Source of the DNA: Xiashengella succiniciproducens
GTDB taxonomy: Bacteria > Bacteroidota > Bacteroidia > Bacteroidales > Marinilabiliaceae
Direction of reading: 5' to 3'
Assembly: GCF_023674465.1 (NCBI RefSeq)
Contig: NZ_CP098400.1
Span: forward strand, 682,001 to 746,000
Length of the DNA stretch: 64,000 bases
Below the pieces are notes generated by a model. That model did not search any database. It saw nothing but the letters and a program-made list of their open reading frames with translations, and was not told where the DNA came from. Below, in pieces: positions 36,222 to 44,677 of this stretch. Made by a program: the position numbers and the translations under genes. Position 1 is the first letter of the stretch, and each line of letters starts with the position of its first letter.

Positions 36222-36245
36222 TTGAGGAGAAATTCCTTAACTTTG
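36222..36245 (+). promoter_or_regulatory. Stranded Bacteroidota-type promoter
   Basis: TAACTTTG at 36238-36245 fits the -7 consensus TAnnTTTG, with TTG words 13-16 bp upstream (near 36219-36224). About 20 bp downstream lies ATTATGAAA, the first copy of the IS target duplication. This was most likely the promoter of the lipoprotein gene now at 37686, separated from it by the IS4-family insertion. Confidence 0.45.
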
Positions 36246-36272
36246 TTGAGAATCAAAAGTTATATTATGAAA

Positions 36273-37682
36273 CACTGTTGTCCGATAAAAACTTTTTAGA
36301 AAAAGTACGCGGGCAAATTTGAGTTTTGCCCGTCGTACTAATAATTGTAGCTTTGTATTCATCACAAAACAAGTCTACAATGAACAAAAGTACTTATTTT
36401 TTTGGACAATCGGTATTCGGACAGCTCATATCTATGGTAGATACAAGGATTATCGCCCGAAACAGCAAACGGTACAAGGCCGATCATTACGTGAAACGTT
36501 TCACGGCTAAGGATCACCTTATAAGCATGTTGTTTTGCGTCTTCGCCAAATGCTCCTCCCTGCGCGAGGTGGCGGGTGCAATGCTCGGTCTTTCAGGCAA
36601 GACCAGGCATTTCCAGCTCGGCCACATACCCTACCGGAGCACCTTGTCGGACGCCAACAAGCGCAGGAGCGTTGATTTCTTCTCGGGCGTGTACCACGAC
36701 CTGCTTCGCGAGTACCAACACGTGATCTCGGACACCCGCTTTAAAGATGTGTTGAACAAGCAGGTCGAGATCTTCGACAGCACGGTTATCAGTTTGTTCC
36801 AGGACATCTTGAAGTGCGTCGGCAGAACACCCTCGAACGGTAAACGCAAAGGGGGGATCAAGGTGCACACCGTTATCAATGTCGACGAGCCCGTTCCCAA
36901 GATGATATGGTTCTCATCCGCTGCCACGAACGATCACCTGCTGTTGAGGAAACTGGAACCGGATGACAACACTATTTACGTCTTCGACAAGGGATACAAC
37001 GATTATAAAGCCTTCAAGCTGTTTTGTGAAAAGGGAGCCGGATTCGTTACCCGCATCAAGGAGAACGCCGTTTACAAGGTGGAGCAAGAACTTTACATCG
37101 ATGAATGCATCCACAGCGGCGTGCTGGAAGACACTATCATCGAGGTGACCGTGAAGGAAGATGATGGCGGGAGCAAGCTGAAGTTGCGCAAGGTGGTGTT
37201 CTACGACAGGGTGTTGAAAAGGAAGTTCGAGTTCCTCACCAACCTGTTCGAGATGCGGCCCGACATGATAGCGGCCTTGTATAAAACAAGATGGCAAATA
37301 GAGCTGTTATTCAAGCAGTTAAAATCAAACTTCCCCCTGAAGTACTTCCTCGGGGATAACGAGAACGCGATAAAAATACAGGTATATTGCGCTTTGATCG
37401 TGAACCTCTTGCTCACGGTTATACAGAAGCGGTTGAAACGGCCTTGGGCATTCTCCAACCTGGTGTCATTTTGCAGGATACACCTGTTTAATTACCTGCA
37501 CTTGATAAAATTTTTAGAAAACCCGGAACGAGATTGGCAACGAGATGACCAGGATTTAGAGATGCTTACCCTTTTCAGGGGGGCTTACTTTTGAAAATAG
37601 AAAAATTATAAAAAGAAACGACTGATAATAAGCCGGTTAAAAGTAACGAAGAATCAAAATCGGTTTTTATCGGACGGCAATG
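36273..37682 (+). mobile_element. IS4-family insertion sequence, complete
   Basis: A 1410-bp element. The ends form inverted repeats of about 20 bp (CAYTGYYGTCCGATAAAAAC): 13 bp, GTCCGATAAAAAC at 36280 and its complement at 37663-37675, are perfect. A 9-bp target duplication ATTATGAAA flanks it (36264-36272 and 37683-37691). The single transposase gene is intact. The duplication contains the start codon of the following gene. Confidence 0.88.
36380..37594 (+). CDS. IS4-family DDE transposase
   Basis: About 404 residues from the ATG at 36380 (MNKSTYFFGQSVFGQLISMV). An N-terminal DUF4372-like segment is followed by the RNase-H-like catalytic core with Asp in EIFDSTVISLF, Asp in TIYVFDKGYNDYKAF, and the YREK-like motif YKTRWQIELLFKQLK with the catalytic Glu. 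Codon use is notably GC-richer than the neighbouring genes, consistent with recent arrival. Confidence 0.92.
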   Translation: MNKSTYFFGQSVFGQLISMVDTRIIARNSKRYKADHYVKRFTAKDHLISMLFCVFAKCSSLREVAGAMLGLSGKTRHFQLGHIPYRSTLSDANKRRSVDFFSGVYHDLLREYQHVISDTRFKDVLNKQVEIFDSTVISLFQDILKCVGRTPSNGKRKGGIKVHTVINVDEPVPKMIWFSSAATNDHLLLRKLEPDDNTIYVFDKGYNDYKAFKLFCEKGAGFVTRIKENAVYKVEQELYIDECIHSGVLEDTIIEVTVKEDDGGSKLKLRKVVFYDRVLKRKFEFLTNLFEMRPDMIAALYKTRWQIELLFKQLKSNFPLKYFLGDNENAIKIQVYCALIVNLLLTVIQKRLKRPWAFSNLVSFCRIHLFNYLHLIKFLENPERDWQRDDQDLEMLTLFRGAYF

Positions 37683-37685
37683 ATT

Positions 37686-38156
37686 ATGAAACAGATTGTA
37701 TTACTTGTATTTGTAGCATTTGCTGCTATAGGATGTACACAGCAAAAGAGCCCTGAAGTTCCAGTGGTAGATGAAAAGGCAATAACTGGAACTATAATTG
37801 CCCTGGAGAAAGAAGCTTTGGGTAGATGGTATAGCGGAGACCCTGATGGTTTTCTTGAATTGTCAGCAGAGGATGTGACCTATATGGACCCGGCACTGAA
37901 TAATACAATAGTTGGTCTTGACAACTTAAAGAAGTATTATGAGCCAATAAGAGGTATGGTTCAATCCAACCATTTTGAACTTGAGAACACTCAGGTTATA
38001 ACCAATGGCAATCTGGCTGTGCTCAACTACAACCTTCGCAATTACGCCATAGATAGTCAAAGTCAGTGGAACTGCACAGAGGTTTACCGACTTGAAGCTG
38101 ACGGTAAATGGAAAATCGTTCATACTCACTGGACTCACTATACTCCTAAGCAGTAA
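37686..38156 (+). CDS. NTF2/SnoaL-like lipoprotein
   Basis: 156 residues from ATG 37686 (MKQIVLLVFVAFAAIGC, lipobox Cys17). The mature part (LEKEALGRWYSGDPDGFLEL, DVTYMDPALN, VHTHWTHY) has the cone-shaped NTF2/DUF4440 pattern of small ligand-binding or enzyme domains. The ATG and the AAA after it are part of the target duplication created by the IS4-family insertion. The frame is intact, but the native upstream region now lies beyond the IS. Confidence 0.75.
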   Translation: MKQIVLLVFVAFAAIGCTQQKSPEVPVVDEKAITGTIIALEKEALGRWYSGDPDGFLELSAEDVTYMDPALNNTIVGLDNLKKYYEPIRGMVQSNHFELENTQVITNGNLAVLNYNLRNYAIDSQSQWNCTEVYRLEADGKWKIVHTHWTHYTPKQ

Positions 38157-38219
38157 GGTGAAAGCAATCCAAGCTGAGCTTAAATAAGAATTGTTCCTGT
38201 AGGTGTAGGCTTCCCCTTT

Positions 38220-38528
38220 TTAGTACAGTTCAAAAGTAGACAAATCTTTCTTATCCCGACAACCGTTTTGAGTGGGTTTCCCCGGTTGTATATATTTGAA
38301 CTCTATCCCGTTTGTCTTGCTCCAGTTTTGCGCTATTTTGGCTATAAACTCTGGACCGTTGTCCATGCGTATGTTCTCCGGTTTCCCGTACCTGTTTACC
38401 AAGTGCTTCAGCACCCAGATGACCCTGCTGAGCCGCAACAAACGACACGCCTTGCCGATGTCTTTGCCGTTGTCGAACTCTTTTAGGATGCCCGCTATCT
38501 GTGTCGGGCTGAAGGTGCTTCTCTTCAT
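38220..38528 (-). pseudogene. Collapsed IS3 transposase (OrfA-OrfB fusion fragment)
   Basis: The frame begins MKRSTFSPTQIAGILKEFDN, the usual OrfA start. It soon jumps to IRMDNGPEFIAKIAQNW and FKYIQPGKPTQNG, the second catalytic Asp region of the OrfB DDE core. The first Asp and the final Glu regions are missing and the tail is aberrant. It is a decayed copy, not a functional gene. Confidence 0.8.
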
Positions 38529-38582
38529 CTGCTTTACGTTTCTTAAAAGTTATACATTTTAGTCTACTTTTAAAACGTACTG
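38221..38582 (-). mobile_element. Internally deleted IS3-family remnant
   Basis: About 360 bp bounded by imperfect inverted repeats: AGTACAGTTCAAAAGTAGAC at the left, and the complement AGTACGTTTTAAAAGTAGAC at the right. The interior fuses the start of an OrfA-like protein to the last part of an OrfB-like integrase core. It lacks transposition capacity but could be moved in trans by a full relative. It abuts the first propeller gene of the array. Confidence 0.75.
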
Positions 38583-38602
38583 TTTTTGGGGGAGCTTACA
38601 AC

Positions 38603-40125
38603 ATAACAACTATCGCATAACCACAAAAGCCTTCATCCATTCTACATTTTAAGGCTTGTCAAAAATGATAAAAAGCAAAACTATGAGAAGAACAGTTTTT
38701 GTATTAATTATTTCTGCACTCATCTCATGCAAAAATAATAGCAAAGAAAACACTAGTGGCGTTAAAGAGAGCATTTCTACAATTGAGGTGTTGGTCTCCC
38801 AAAACGACCTACAGATTGCAAACAAAAATGTAGAACCAAACTACATTTTCCTGGAACAAAGAGATAAAAATAGTGCAATTGCTGATATAAGTAAGCTCAT
38901 ATACTTTGATGATAAGATAATCATCCTAGATAAGCAAAGTAACAAGGTGTTCCTATTTGATAATTCAGGGAACTTTATATCTGAAATTGGAAGGGCAGGA
39001 AAAGGACCGGGTGAGTTCTTAAGAGTTTCAGATATACTGATCTCTAAACCAGACAGTTGTATAGAGCTGCTTGATGCAGGTTCTCAAAAGATCCTTAGAA
39101 TGGATAAACAATTTAATTATTTTACTTCAATCAATTTACCATTCTTTTGTCAAAATTTCCACAAATCTATTCAGGGGGAATACTGGTTCTTCACAAATAA
39201 TCAAGCCAATACATCGAAAGACACAAAGGAGTCATTCAATATAATAAAAGCGGATGAAAACGTCGAAAACTTGTCCTTCTTTATTCCAATCCAGGAGCAC
39301 ATGAAAGACCTTGTGATAGCTACTCCATACAGCTTTACCAATTCTGTTAATGCATCGATCTTTGCTTTACCACTCGAAAACACACTATATTCCATACACA
39401 ATGATACAGTTACCAGGAAATATGTGATTGACTTTGGAGAAAACAACCTTCCCCTTAAGTATATTGAACCTTTAAAAAAAATAGAAACTACCAATTTTCC
39501 TGAAAGGTTCAATATTCTAAATCAGATAAATAAGACAGATTACGCGTATATGATCCATTCGGTTTTCGAGACAGACCATCATGTATATTTTCAGTTTCAA
39601 AGGGACAAGAAAGTCTACGGTACTCTTCTTAACAAAGATGATTGGCAATATAAAACTGGGATAATTCCACCTCTGTTTGGCCAGCCAGTTTATTTTACAA
39701 ACAATCAAATCAGCACAGTTATATATCCACATAATTTATCTGGTGTTGCATCAGACTCTTCAAAAGGAGAGTTAGAATTATTGCTAAGCAAAGTAAGAGA
39801 AAATGATAATCCAATAATCAAACAAATCATGATTGAATAATTCATCCTTAGTAATTATCCAAGCTGCACAACTAGGAATAACAAAAAAACTATATCTATG
39901 AAACAGCTATGCATCCTATTCTTAATATTATTCCAAATGTCTTGCTCAAATCTTTCGCCGGCTGAGCAAGAGCTGCGTAAAACGATCGACAAACATCTTT
40001 GTTACGATCTGCTTGAAACTGTTAGACAAGGAAACACTTTCCTGACCTTGGAGGAATTAAGGCAACAATACGATTACTTGTCGGTAGTGTATTTGCAAAA
40101 TGGTTGTCGGCCGTGCTATCCGAAG
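38603..40125. repeat. Long direct repeat R1, copy 1 (partner 59258-60780)
   Basis: About 1.5 kb containing the propeller gene and the 5' half of the thioredoxin-like gene is nearly identical to 59258-60780 (offset 20,655). Only a few base changes were seen in the propeller gene. Identity stops just after the CRPCYPK codons of the thioredoxin-like gene. This is a recent duplication or conversion tract. Confidence 0.9.
38665..39840 (+). CDS. 6-bladed beta-propeller lipoprotein (propeller 1)
   Basis: About 391 residues. The ATG at 38665 gives MIKSKTMRRTVFVLIISALISC with lipobox Cys22; 38683 is an alternative start. The mature part follows the Bacteroidota 6-bladed propeller pattern: KVFLFDNSGNFISEIG then GRAGKGPGEFLRVSDI, the hallmark blade motif G-x-G-P-G-E-F. 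It should be anchored in the outer membrane or facing the periplasm. These proteins are of unknown function and often stand next to NVEALA-type peptide genes, as here. It is nearly identical to propeller 1' at 59320. Confidence 0.85.
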   Translation: MIKSKTMRRTVFVLIISALISCKNNSKENTSGVKESISTIEVLVSQNDLQIANKNVEPNYIFLEQRDKNSAIADISKLIYFDDKIIILDKQSNKVFLFDNSGNFISEIGRAGKGPGEFLRVSDILISKPDSCIELLDAGSQKILRMDKQFNYFTSINLPFFCQNFHKSIQGEYWFFTNNQANTSKDTKESFNIIKADENVENLSFFIPIQEHMKDLVIATPYSFTNSVNASIFALPLENTLYSIHNDTVTRKYVIDFGENNLPLKYIEPLKKIETTNFPERFNILNQINKTDYAYMIHSVFETDHHVYFQFQRDKKVYGTLLNKDDWQYKTGIIPPLFGQPVYFTNNQISTVIYPHNLSGVASDSSKGELELLLSKVRENDNPIIKQIMIE

Positions 40126-40404
40126 TTTATTGAGTGGCAGCAAATGGCCGACTCGCTTCATTATCCGGACAATTACTCCGTTTTGTTTGTAATACAGGGA
40201 AACAGTTATGAAGGATTTATGAACGAAGTGTTGAATATTGATTATGTGAAAGATCGTTACTACATCATTATGGATCCTGAATTTAAATTTCTTGAAGCGA
40301 ACAAGGACATTCCACGCTGGATTATCGATGCATTGGTGTTAATCGATGCTGAAAACAAAATCATGATGGTGAGGGCGCCCTGGCTCAATGAGAAAATAGC
40401 CTAA
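39898..40404 (+). CDS. Thioredoxin-like lipoprotein (Trx 1)
   Basis: 168 residues with lipobox Cys16 (LILFQMSC). The predicted fold is thioredoxin-like: beta strand LSVVYLQNG, then CRPC (about 73-76) at a helix start, then DNYSVLFVIQG, a domain insert, and the conserved DIPRWIIDALVLIDAENKIMMV strand pair. The CxPC motif suggests thiol-disulfide exchange in the periplasm, perhaps on the Cys-rich peptides of the array. That partner assignment is inference. It lies 57 bp downstream of propeller 1. Confidence 0.75.
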   Translation: MKQLCILFLILFQMSCSNLSPAEQELRKTIDKHLCYDLLETVRQGNTFLTLEELRQQYDYLSVVYLQNGCRPCYPKFIEWQQMADSLHYPDNYSVLFVIQGNSYEGFMNEVLNIDYVKDRYYIIMDPEFKFLEANKDIPRWIIDALVLIDAENKIMMVRAPWLNEKIA

Positions 40405-40509
40405 GAGACATTGGTTTCGGTTATCATTTGTCGCTTCATCAGCAACACCCCAAAACAGCAACAGTGCACATTTTAATTTTATTTAACAAACTCTACCCCT
40501 CCCCGGCTA

Positions 40510-40549
40510 TTTGCAATCCTCAACAAATATTAACACTTTTGTAAAAGTG
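40510..40549 (+). promoter_or_regulatory. Conserved promoter-like element before ligase 1
   Basis: TTTG (40510-40513), 20 bp, then CACTTTTG (40534-40541) fits the Bacteroidota -33/-7 pattern except for the first -7 base. CACTTTT-GT-AAAAGTG (40534-40549) also forms a palindrome over the -7 box. The whole 180-bp interval is conserved upstream of all three ligase genes. Confidence 0.5.
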
Positions 40550-40586
40550 ACATCCCCCTTTAATCCAAACGCCTCCTTACACCCAA

Positions 40587-42032
40587 ATGAAAAAAGGCAG
40601 CGCCCATATCGTAACCCTGGTTCAGCTGCTGATCCTATGCGCCATGTTCTCAACGGCGTTTCTGGTGTCCCGGGGCTTCTTTAACGACCCGCTTACCGCC
40701 AAACAATACGGTCTTGAAATCTGCGCGCTGTTTGGTGCAGTTCTTCTAACGCTCACCCTTATCGCCGCAGCACTTGTACTGCCTCCCGCGCAATCCAGGG
40801 CAGCCTGGATTGCAGGCACGGTCGGGTGCCTATTCGTGTTGACATGCCATCCGGTATTTAAGTCCTTCTGGCATAGTTTAAAAAATAAGCTTCATTCCTT
40901 CTCAATACCCATGCGGGTATTGTGCTTGCTTGCCATCCTGCTTGTCGTTCTGGTTATAGGCTTTGGACTTTACACCATAAAAAAGGGCTCGGCAGACGGC
41001 AGAGTGCTCATTTGGCAGGTCACCAGTCAGCTGATAAAACAAAAACCCATAACTGGTCATGGTTCAGGTGCATTTGCTGCGCTGTATATGAATGAGCAGG
41101 CCAACTGGTTCGAAGCAGGCAAAGGAACCAAAACACAATCTATGGTGGCCGGCTCACCGGAAGCTCCCTTTAATGAAGCATTGAAGCTCTGGCTGGAGAA
41201 GGGCCTCCTTGCTGTTGTTCTGGCCGGTGCCCTACTGTACTTCTTATTGAGAGATCAAAGTTTTCCAGCGGCCTCATCATGGCAAACAGACCAGGACCAA
41301 GAGCAATCATTTGCTGGCCCAGTCCCATACATCGGTGTCAAGGGTTCTTTGCTTGCCCTGTTGGTCTTCAGCTTCTTCTCCTATCCCTTCGCTATCAGCT
41401 CCTTTGTTTTGCAGCTGGTCTTTTTAACAGCGCTTTTAGCTGGTGCCTCCAAAACAATACTTACAATAAAAGGGCGCAAGACCATCTTGCTTACCCTGCC
41501 ATTTGCCATGACCATTCTGGTGGTTAGCATCCATTATTATCCACACCGCAAGGAGCATTACCAGGCAATGAGCTTATGGAACGAAGCCGAACGCTGGTAT
41601 AATTTCCGCGCCTATCAGGCAGCAGTGGAGACTTACGAAGAAGCACTGCCTGAATTAAATACCAACGGCCTGTTTCTCCAAATGTACGGCAAGGCCTTAA
41701 GTATGACCGAGAAGCACGAAGAAAGCAACAAAGTACTTATTCTTGCTCAAAAGTACCTCAGCAGTCAAATCATTCAAAATACGCTTGGCGACAACCACAA
41801 AGCTATGGGCAACTTTGAAGCTGCAGAAAAGGCTTATCGTAAAAGCAGCCTTATGATTCCCTCATCACTGCTGCCCAAGTACCTGTCTGCTAAACTATTT
41901 ATAGATAGCGACCAGCTCAATAAAGCAAAACAAACCGCAGATGATATTCTCAAAAGCACAATAAAAGTTGAGTCATCGGCAACAAGAGAAATAATAAGAG
42001 AGATGAAAAATATATTAGATACAGATGAGTAG
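40587..42032 (+). CDS. O-antigen-ligase-like membrane protein with TPRs, internally deleted (ligase 1)
   Basis: 481 residues. It keeps the N-terminal helices, the Wzy_C-type segments (LPPAQSRAAWIA; DGRVLIWQVTSQLIKQKPIT with GHGSGAF; APFNEALKLWLEKGLLAVV) and C-terminal tetratricopeptide repeats (about 330-470). Against ligase 2 it lacks 156 residues after Leu58, removed in frame between two CACCCTT words. Several membrane helices are missing, so activity is doubtful. Related enzymes transfer lipid-linked glycans to lipid A or proteins. The acceptor here is unknown. Confidence 0.75.
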   Translation: MKKGSAHIVTLVQLLILCAMFSTAFLVSRGFFNDPLTAKQYGLEICALFGAVLLTLTLIAAALVLPPAQSRAAWIAGTVGCLFVLTCHPVFKSFWHSLKNKLHSFSIPMRVLCLLAILLVVLVIGFGLYTIKKGSADGRVLIWQVTSQLIKQKPITGHGSGAFAALYMNEQANWFEAGKGTKTQSMVAGSPEAPFNEALKLWLEKGLLAVVLAGALLYFLLRDQSFPAASSWQTDQDQEQSFAGPVPYIGVKGSLLALLVFSFFSYPFAISSFVLQLVFLTALLAGASKTILTIKGRKTILLTLPFAMTILVVSIHYYPHRKEHYQAMSLWNEAERWYNFRAYQAAVETYEEALPELNTNGLFLQMYGKALSMTEKHEESNKVLILAQKYLSSQIIQNTLGDNHKAMGNFEAAEKAYRKSSLMIPSSLLPKYLSAKLFIDSDQLNKAKQTADDILKSTIKVESSATREIIREMKNILDTDE

Positions 42033-42050
42033 TTAATAACATGGGAAAAA

Positions 42051-42305
42051 GAAGAGGAAGCCCTCAGTGCTAGGCCGCACCAGCTTCCTCTTCGGACTCC
42101 CTCCAAACTTAAAAAGAAAGGAGGTAATGCATTTATGAAATAGGTGGTATTAAGCCAAAATCATCTGGATTAATTCCACAAAGATAAAGATTTAAACAGG
42201 TAACCATATTAATGGATTACAAAAAATGTACCTGCCAGGCAGTGATGTATTACTAAAAAAAGTTTTAATTCAACAAGCTGTTTTTTAAGCAGCTAATCTT
42301 TAACA
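42051..42305 (+). ncRNA. Conserved multi-hairpin leader, copy 1
   Basis: Stem-loop 1 (42051-42093) has an 11-bp perfect stem GAAGAGGAAGC/GCTTCCTCTTC with a variable loop. Stem-loop 2 (42100-42124) pairs CCTCC with GGAGG, masking a Shine-Dalgarno-like sequence just before ATGAAATAG. A hairpin around CTGCCAGGCAG and a last one AGCTG/CAGCT just before the peptide gene follow. The same order occurs at 47.9, 54.8 and 62.8 kb. It is interpreted as a structured leader or small RNA controlling the peptide gene. Confidence 0.6.
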
Positions 42306-42321
42306 AGAAATTCTTATAAAA

Positions 42322-42651
42322 ATGAAAAAGAAAATAATTCTTGCATCAGCAACCGTTTTATTTGCAGTAGCAACCATGTTTAATATGAATATGTTACAAG
42401 GTAATAGTGTGGGCGATGTGTCGCTCGAGAGTATTGCATTGATGGCGAAGGCGTCGGGTGAAGGTGACGGAAACAATTCGGGTGAAGGTGACGGAAACAA
42501 TAAAGCCGAAGGAAGTAAAACCGAAAAGGTCGTTACGTGTGTAGAGTTTAATTATGTCTTTTTTAAATGCAGTAGAACTAAGGAAGTAACGACAACTGTA
42601 CCTTGTTGTACAGGAGGAACTTCAACCTGTTCGGCTTCAATAGATTGCTAA
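42322..42651 (+). CDS. NVEALA-like secreted Cys-rich peptide (peptide 1)
   Basis: 109 residues. The N-terminal MKKKIILASATVLFAVATMF is signal-like. GDVSLESIALMAKA (about 33-46) is the family motif, equivalent to the D-V-x-L-x-N-V-E-A-L-A of NVEALA proteins. The tail has a perfect 8-residue tandem repeat (SGEGDGNN) and seven Cys, ending SASIDC. The leader is nearly constant across the array while the tail differs completely, as in precursor peptides or variable ligands. Confidence 0.75.
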   Translation: MKKKIILASATVLFAVATMFNMNMLQGNSVGDVSLESIALMAKASGEGDGNNSGEGDGNNKAEGSKTEKVVTCVEFNYVFFKCSRTKEVTTTVPCCTGGTSTCSASIDC

Positions 42652-42663
42652 TTATTTCAAAAC

Positions 42664-42691
42664 ACCATCCACTTTTTGTTAAGTGGATGGT
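42664..42691 (+). terminator. Hairpin after peptide 1
   Basis: ACCATCCACTT-TTTGTT-AAGTGGATGGT, a perfect 11-bp stem 12 bp after the peptide stop and 45 bp before propeller 2. It is followed by an A/T-rich stretch but no long U-run, so it may be a partial terminator or an mRNA-stabilising hairpin. Confidence 0.6.
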
Positions 42692-42735
42692 ATTTTATAA
42701 CAAACGGTATATCACACTTTATATCTAACTATATT

Positions 42736-43914
42736 ATGAAACACATATTTTTCTTGTTTTCTGTTTTGTTCACTATCATTTTTATAAGCAGTTGTAATTT
42801 AAACACAACTAGCCATGAGTATCGTGATGTTTGTGATAACACTATCGTTATCGGTGTAACACGCCAAGATTTGATTGATTTCAAGCCCGGTCTGCTATTT
42901 GACAAATTTGATTTAATTCCACTTGAAGAAAGTGCTGAATCATTAGTTGGAGTAATCAAGAAAATGGTAGTAAAGGATTCAGCTATTTTTATTTTAGATG
43001 ACACTAGAAAAATATTACTAAAATTTGATGCTATAGGAAAATATTTGGGTCAGATTGGTTCTATAGGTAGAGGTCAAGGAGAATATTTGCAGCTTGCTGA
43101 TTTTCAAGTATCCAGAGATACTATTTTATTATGGGATTATAGACAAAAGAAAATGGCGTTCTACACCCTGGATGGCTCCTTTATTAAAGAACAGGTCACA
43201 AATGACTATTTTTTATCATTTGCCAAATTAGATAATGACTATTGGGCTTATACAGCCGGAATTAATGAGGAAGGGTCAGGTAAAGAAGGATTCAATCTCA
43301 GAAATTATAAAGGGAACCTTAATTCAAATGATATTTTTGATTTCTTACCCGCTAGCAATTTTTACCCGCGTACATTCAATAAAACAAACATTTTTAATTA
43401 TGGTGACAGTGCAATATTTTCATTTGGATTAAGCAATGTAATTTATAGAATATCTAATTCTGGAATTCATCCATATATATTCGTTGATGCCGGTAAGAAT
43501 TCAATTCCTTATAATACAATTAAGGATCAGCCTTTAAGCATGCAAGAGTGTTCTGATTACGTTAACAATAATGATTATATTGGAATAATCTCCAATTGCC
43601 TTGAATCTAGTCGGTATTTGTACTTTAATGTCACTGAAACGAAAACGGGAGAACTAATTCATACAATTTATGATAAAGTAGACAAGAAATCTCTGAGTTT
43701 CAAGGATATTGTTGAGGATGATTCAAACGTAATAATTAGTGGAACACCTTGCTTTATAGATGATGTATATTTTTACTACCTTTTACCAAGCTTCTATTTT
43801 GATATTCCTAATATTGAAGAATTTATTAAGCAGTATTGCATTAGTGATACATATACAATCAATAACTATAATACTATTTTGATTCGGGCAAGGATCAAAG
43901 ATAGTTTGAAATAG
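42736..43914 (+). CDS. 6-bladed beta-propeller lipoprotein (propeller 2)
   Basis: 392 residues from the ATG at 42736 (MKHIFFLFSVLFTIIFISSC, lipobox Cys20). The blade motif IGSIGRGQGEYLQLADF and the following LLWDYRQKKMAFYTLDGSFI match its relatives in the array, but overall similarity is low. Upstream in-frame codons from 42676 overlap the hairpin and are rejected as start. It is followed by a degraded thioredoxin-like gene. Confidence 0.8.
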   Translation: MKHIFFLFSVLFTIIFISSCNLNTTSHEYRDVCDNTIVIGVTRQDLIDFKPGLLFDKFDLIPLEESAESLVGVIKKMVVKDSAIFILDDTRKILLKFDAIGKYLGQIGSIGRGQGEYLQLADFQVSRDTILLWDYRQKKMAFYTLDGSFIKEQVTNDYFLSFAKLDNDYWAYTAGINEEGSGKEGFNLRNYKGNLNSNDIFDFLPASNFYPRTFNKTNIFNYGDSAIFSFGLSNVIYRISNSGIHPYIFVDAGKNSIPYNTIKDQPLSMQECSDYVNNNDYIGIISNCLESSRYLYFNVTETKTGELIHTIYDKVDKKSLSFKDIVEDDSNVIISGTPCFIDDVYFYYLLPSFYFDIPNIEEFIKQYCISDTYTINNYNTILIRARIKDSLK

Positions 43915-44030
43915 GATTGAATCAACACAAGTGCACTAAAAACGCAATTATTGTGAAAGATCCTCATTCACTTTATTGTGGATTGATCAAACAATACTAA
44001 ATTGGTATCTAACATAACACAGATTGAACT

Positions 44031-44656
44031 ATGATTTCATTTATATCAAAATATTTTACATGGATTCTTTTTGCTGTAATTACATGTTTCTTTTTGTTTT
44101 TTAATATCAATATTCGAAAACAGTCAAGTGAACATAAATTACGCGAAAAGTTATATGCAGATTCTATTGCTAATTATCAAACTGTCATAAAAGATTTAGC
44201 ACTTTTTCAAAAGTACGAAATTAGCTCTAGTGGTAATTCGATTCTACAAGATATTACATTGGAAAGCATACATGGTAATAAAACTTCTTTTGAAACTGTT
44301 GTTAATAAGACATAATATATAGGTTTACAGAATCAGACTGCATAGATTGCATGGAGCAACAATTCTTATATATTCAAGAGTTATTGAGTAATATGAACTT
44401 TGACAATATAATTTTAATTGGCAATTTTCCATCAAGGCATAACATAGAAGCTTTTAAAGAGACTTTTGGAATAGAATGGCCTGTTTTCAATTACACTGAG
44501 AAATTAAACCTTCCAATAGAAGACTTAAATTTACCTTATTTCTTTGTTATTAATAGTGATATGAAAGCATATAACTTTAGAGTTGCGTCTGGGGTTACTT
44601 CATTAATCATAGAAAACTATCTACTTGGAATAGAGAATATGATGACTGGTGACTGA
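44031..44656 (+). pseudogene. Membrane-anchored thioredoxin-like gene, frameshifted
   Basis: The first frame (44031-44315) encodes an N-terminal membrane helix (YFTWILFAVITCFFLFFNI) and a helical linker. The second (about 44320-44656) encodes the redox core with ESDCIDCMEQQ, a CxxC, and LPYFFVINSDMKAYNF. They are joined by a one-base shift around 44313-44322 (AAGACATAATATATAGG). It resembles the periplasm-facing redoxin genes found near NVEALA loci. As it stands the protein is split. Confidence 0.7.
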
Positions 44657-44677
44657 CAAAAGATAAAGACAAGTTTT

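Noticed and set aside
38251-38562. Frames opposite and beside the IS3 remnant
   Set aside because: They are antisense or shifted shadows of the degenerate transposase.
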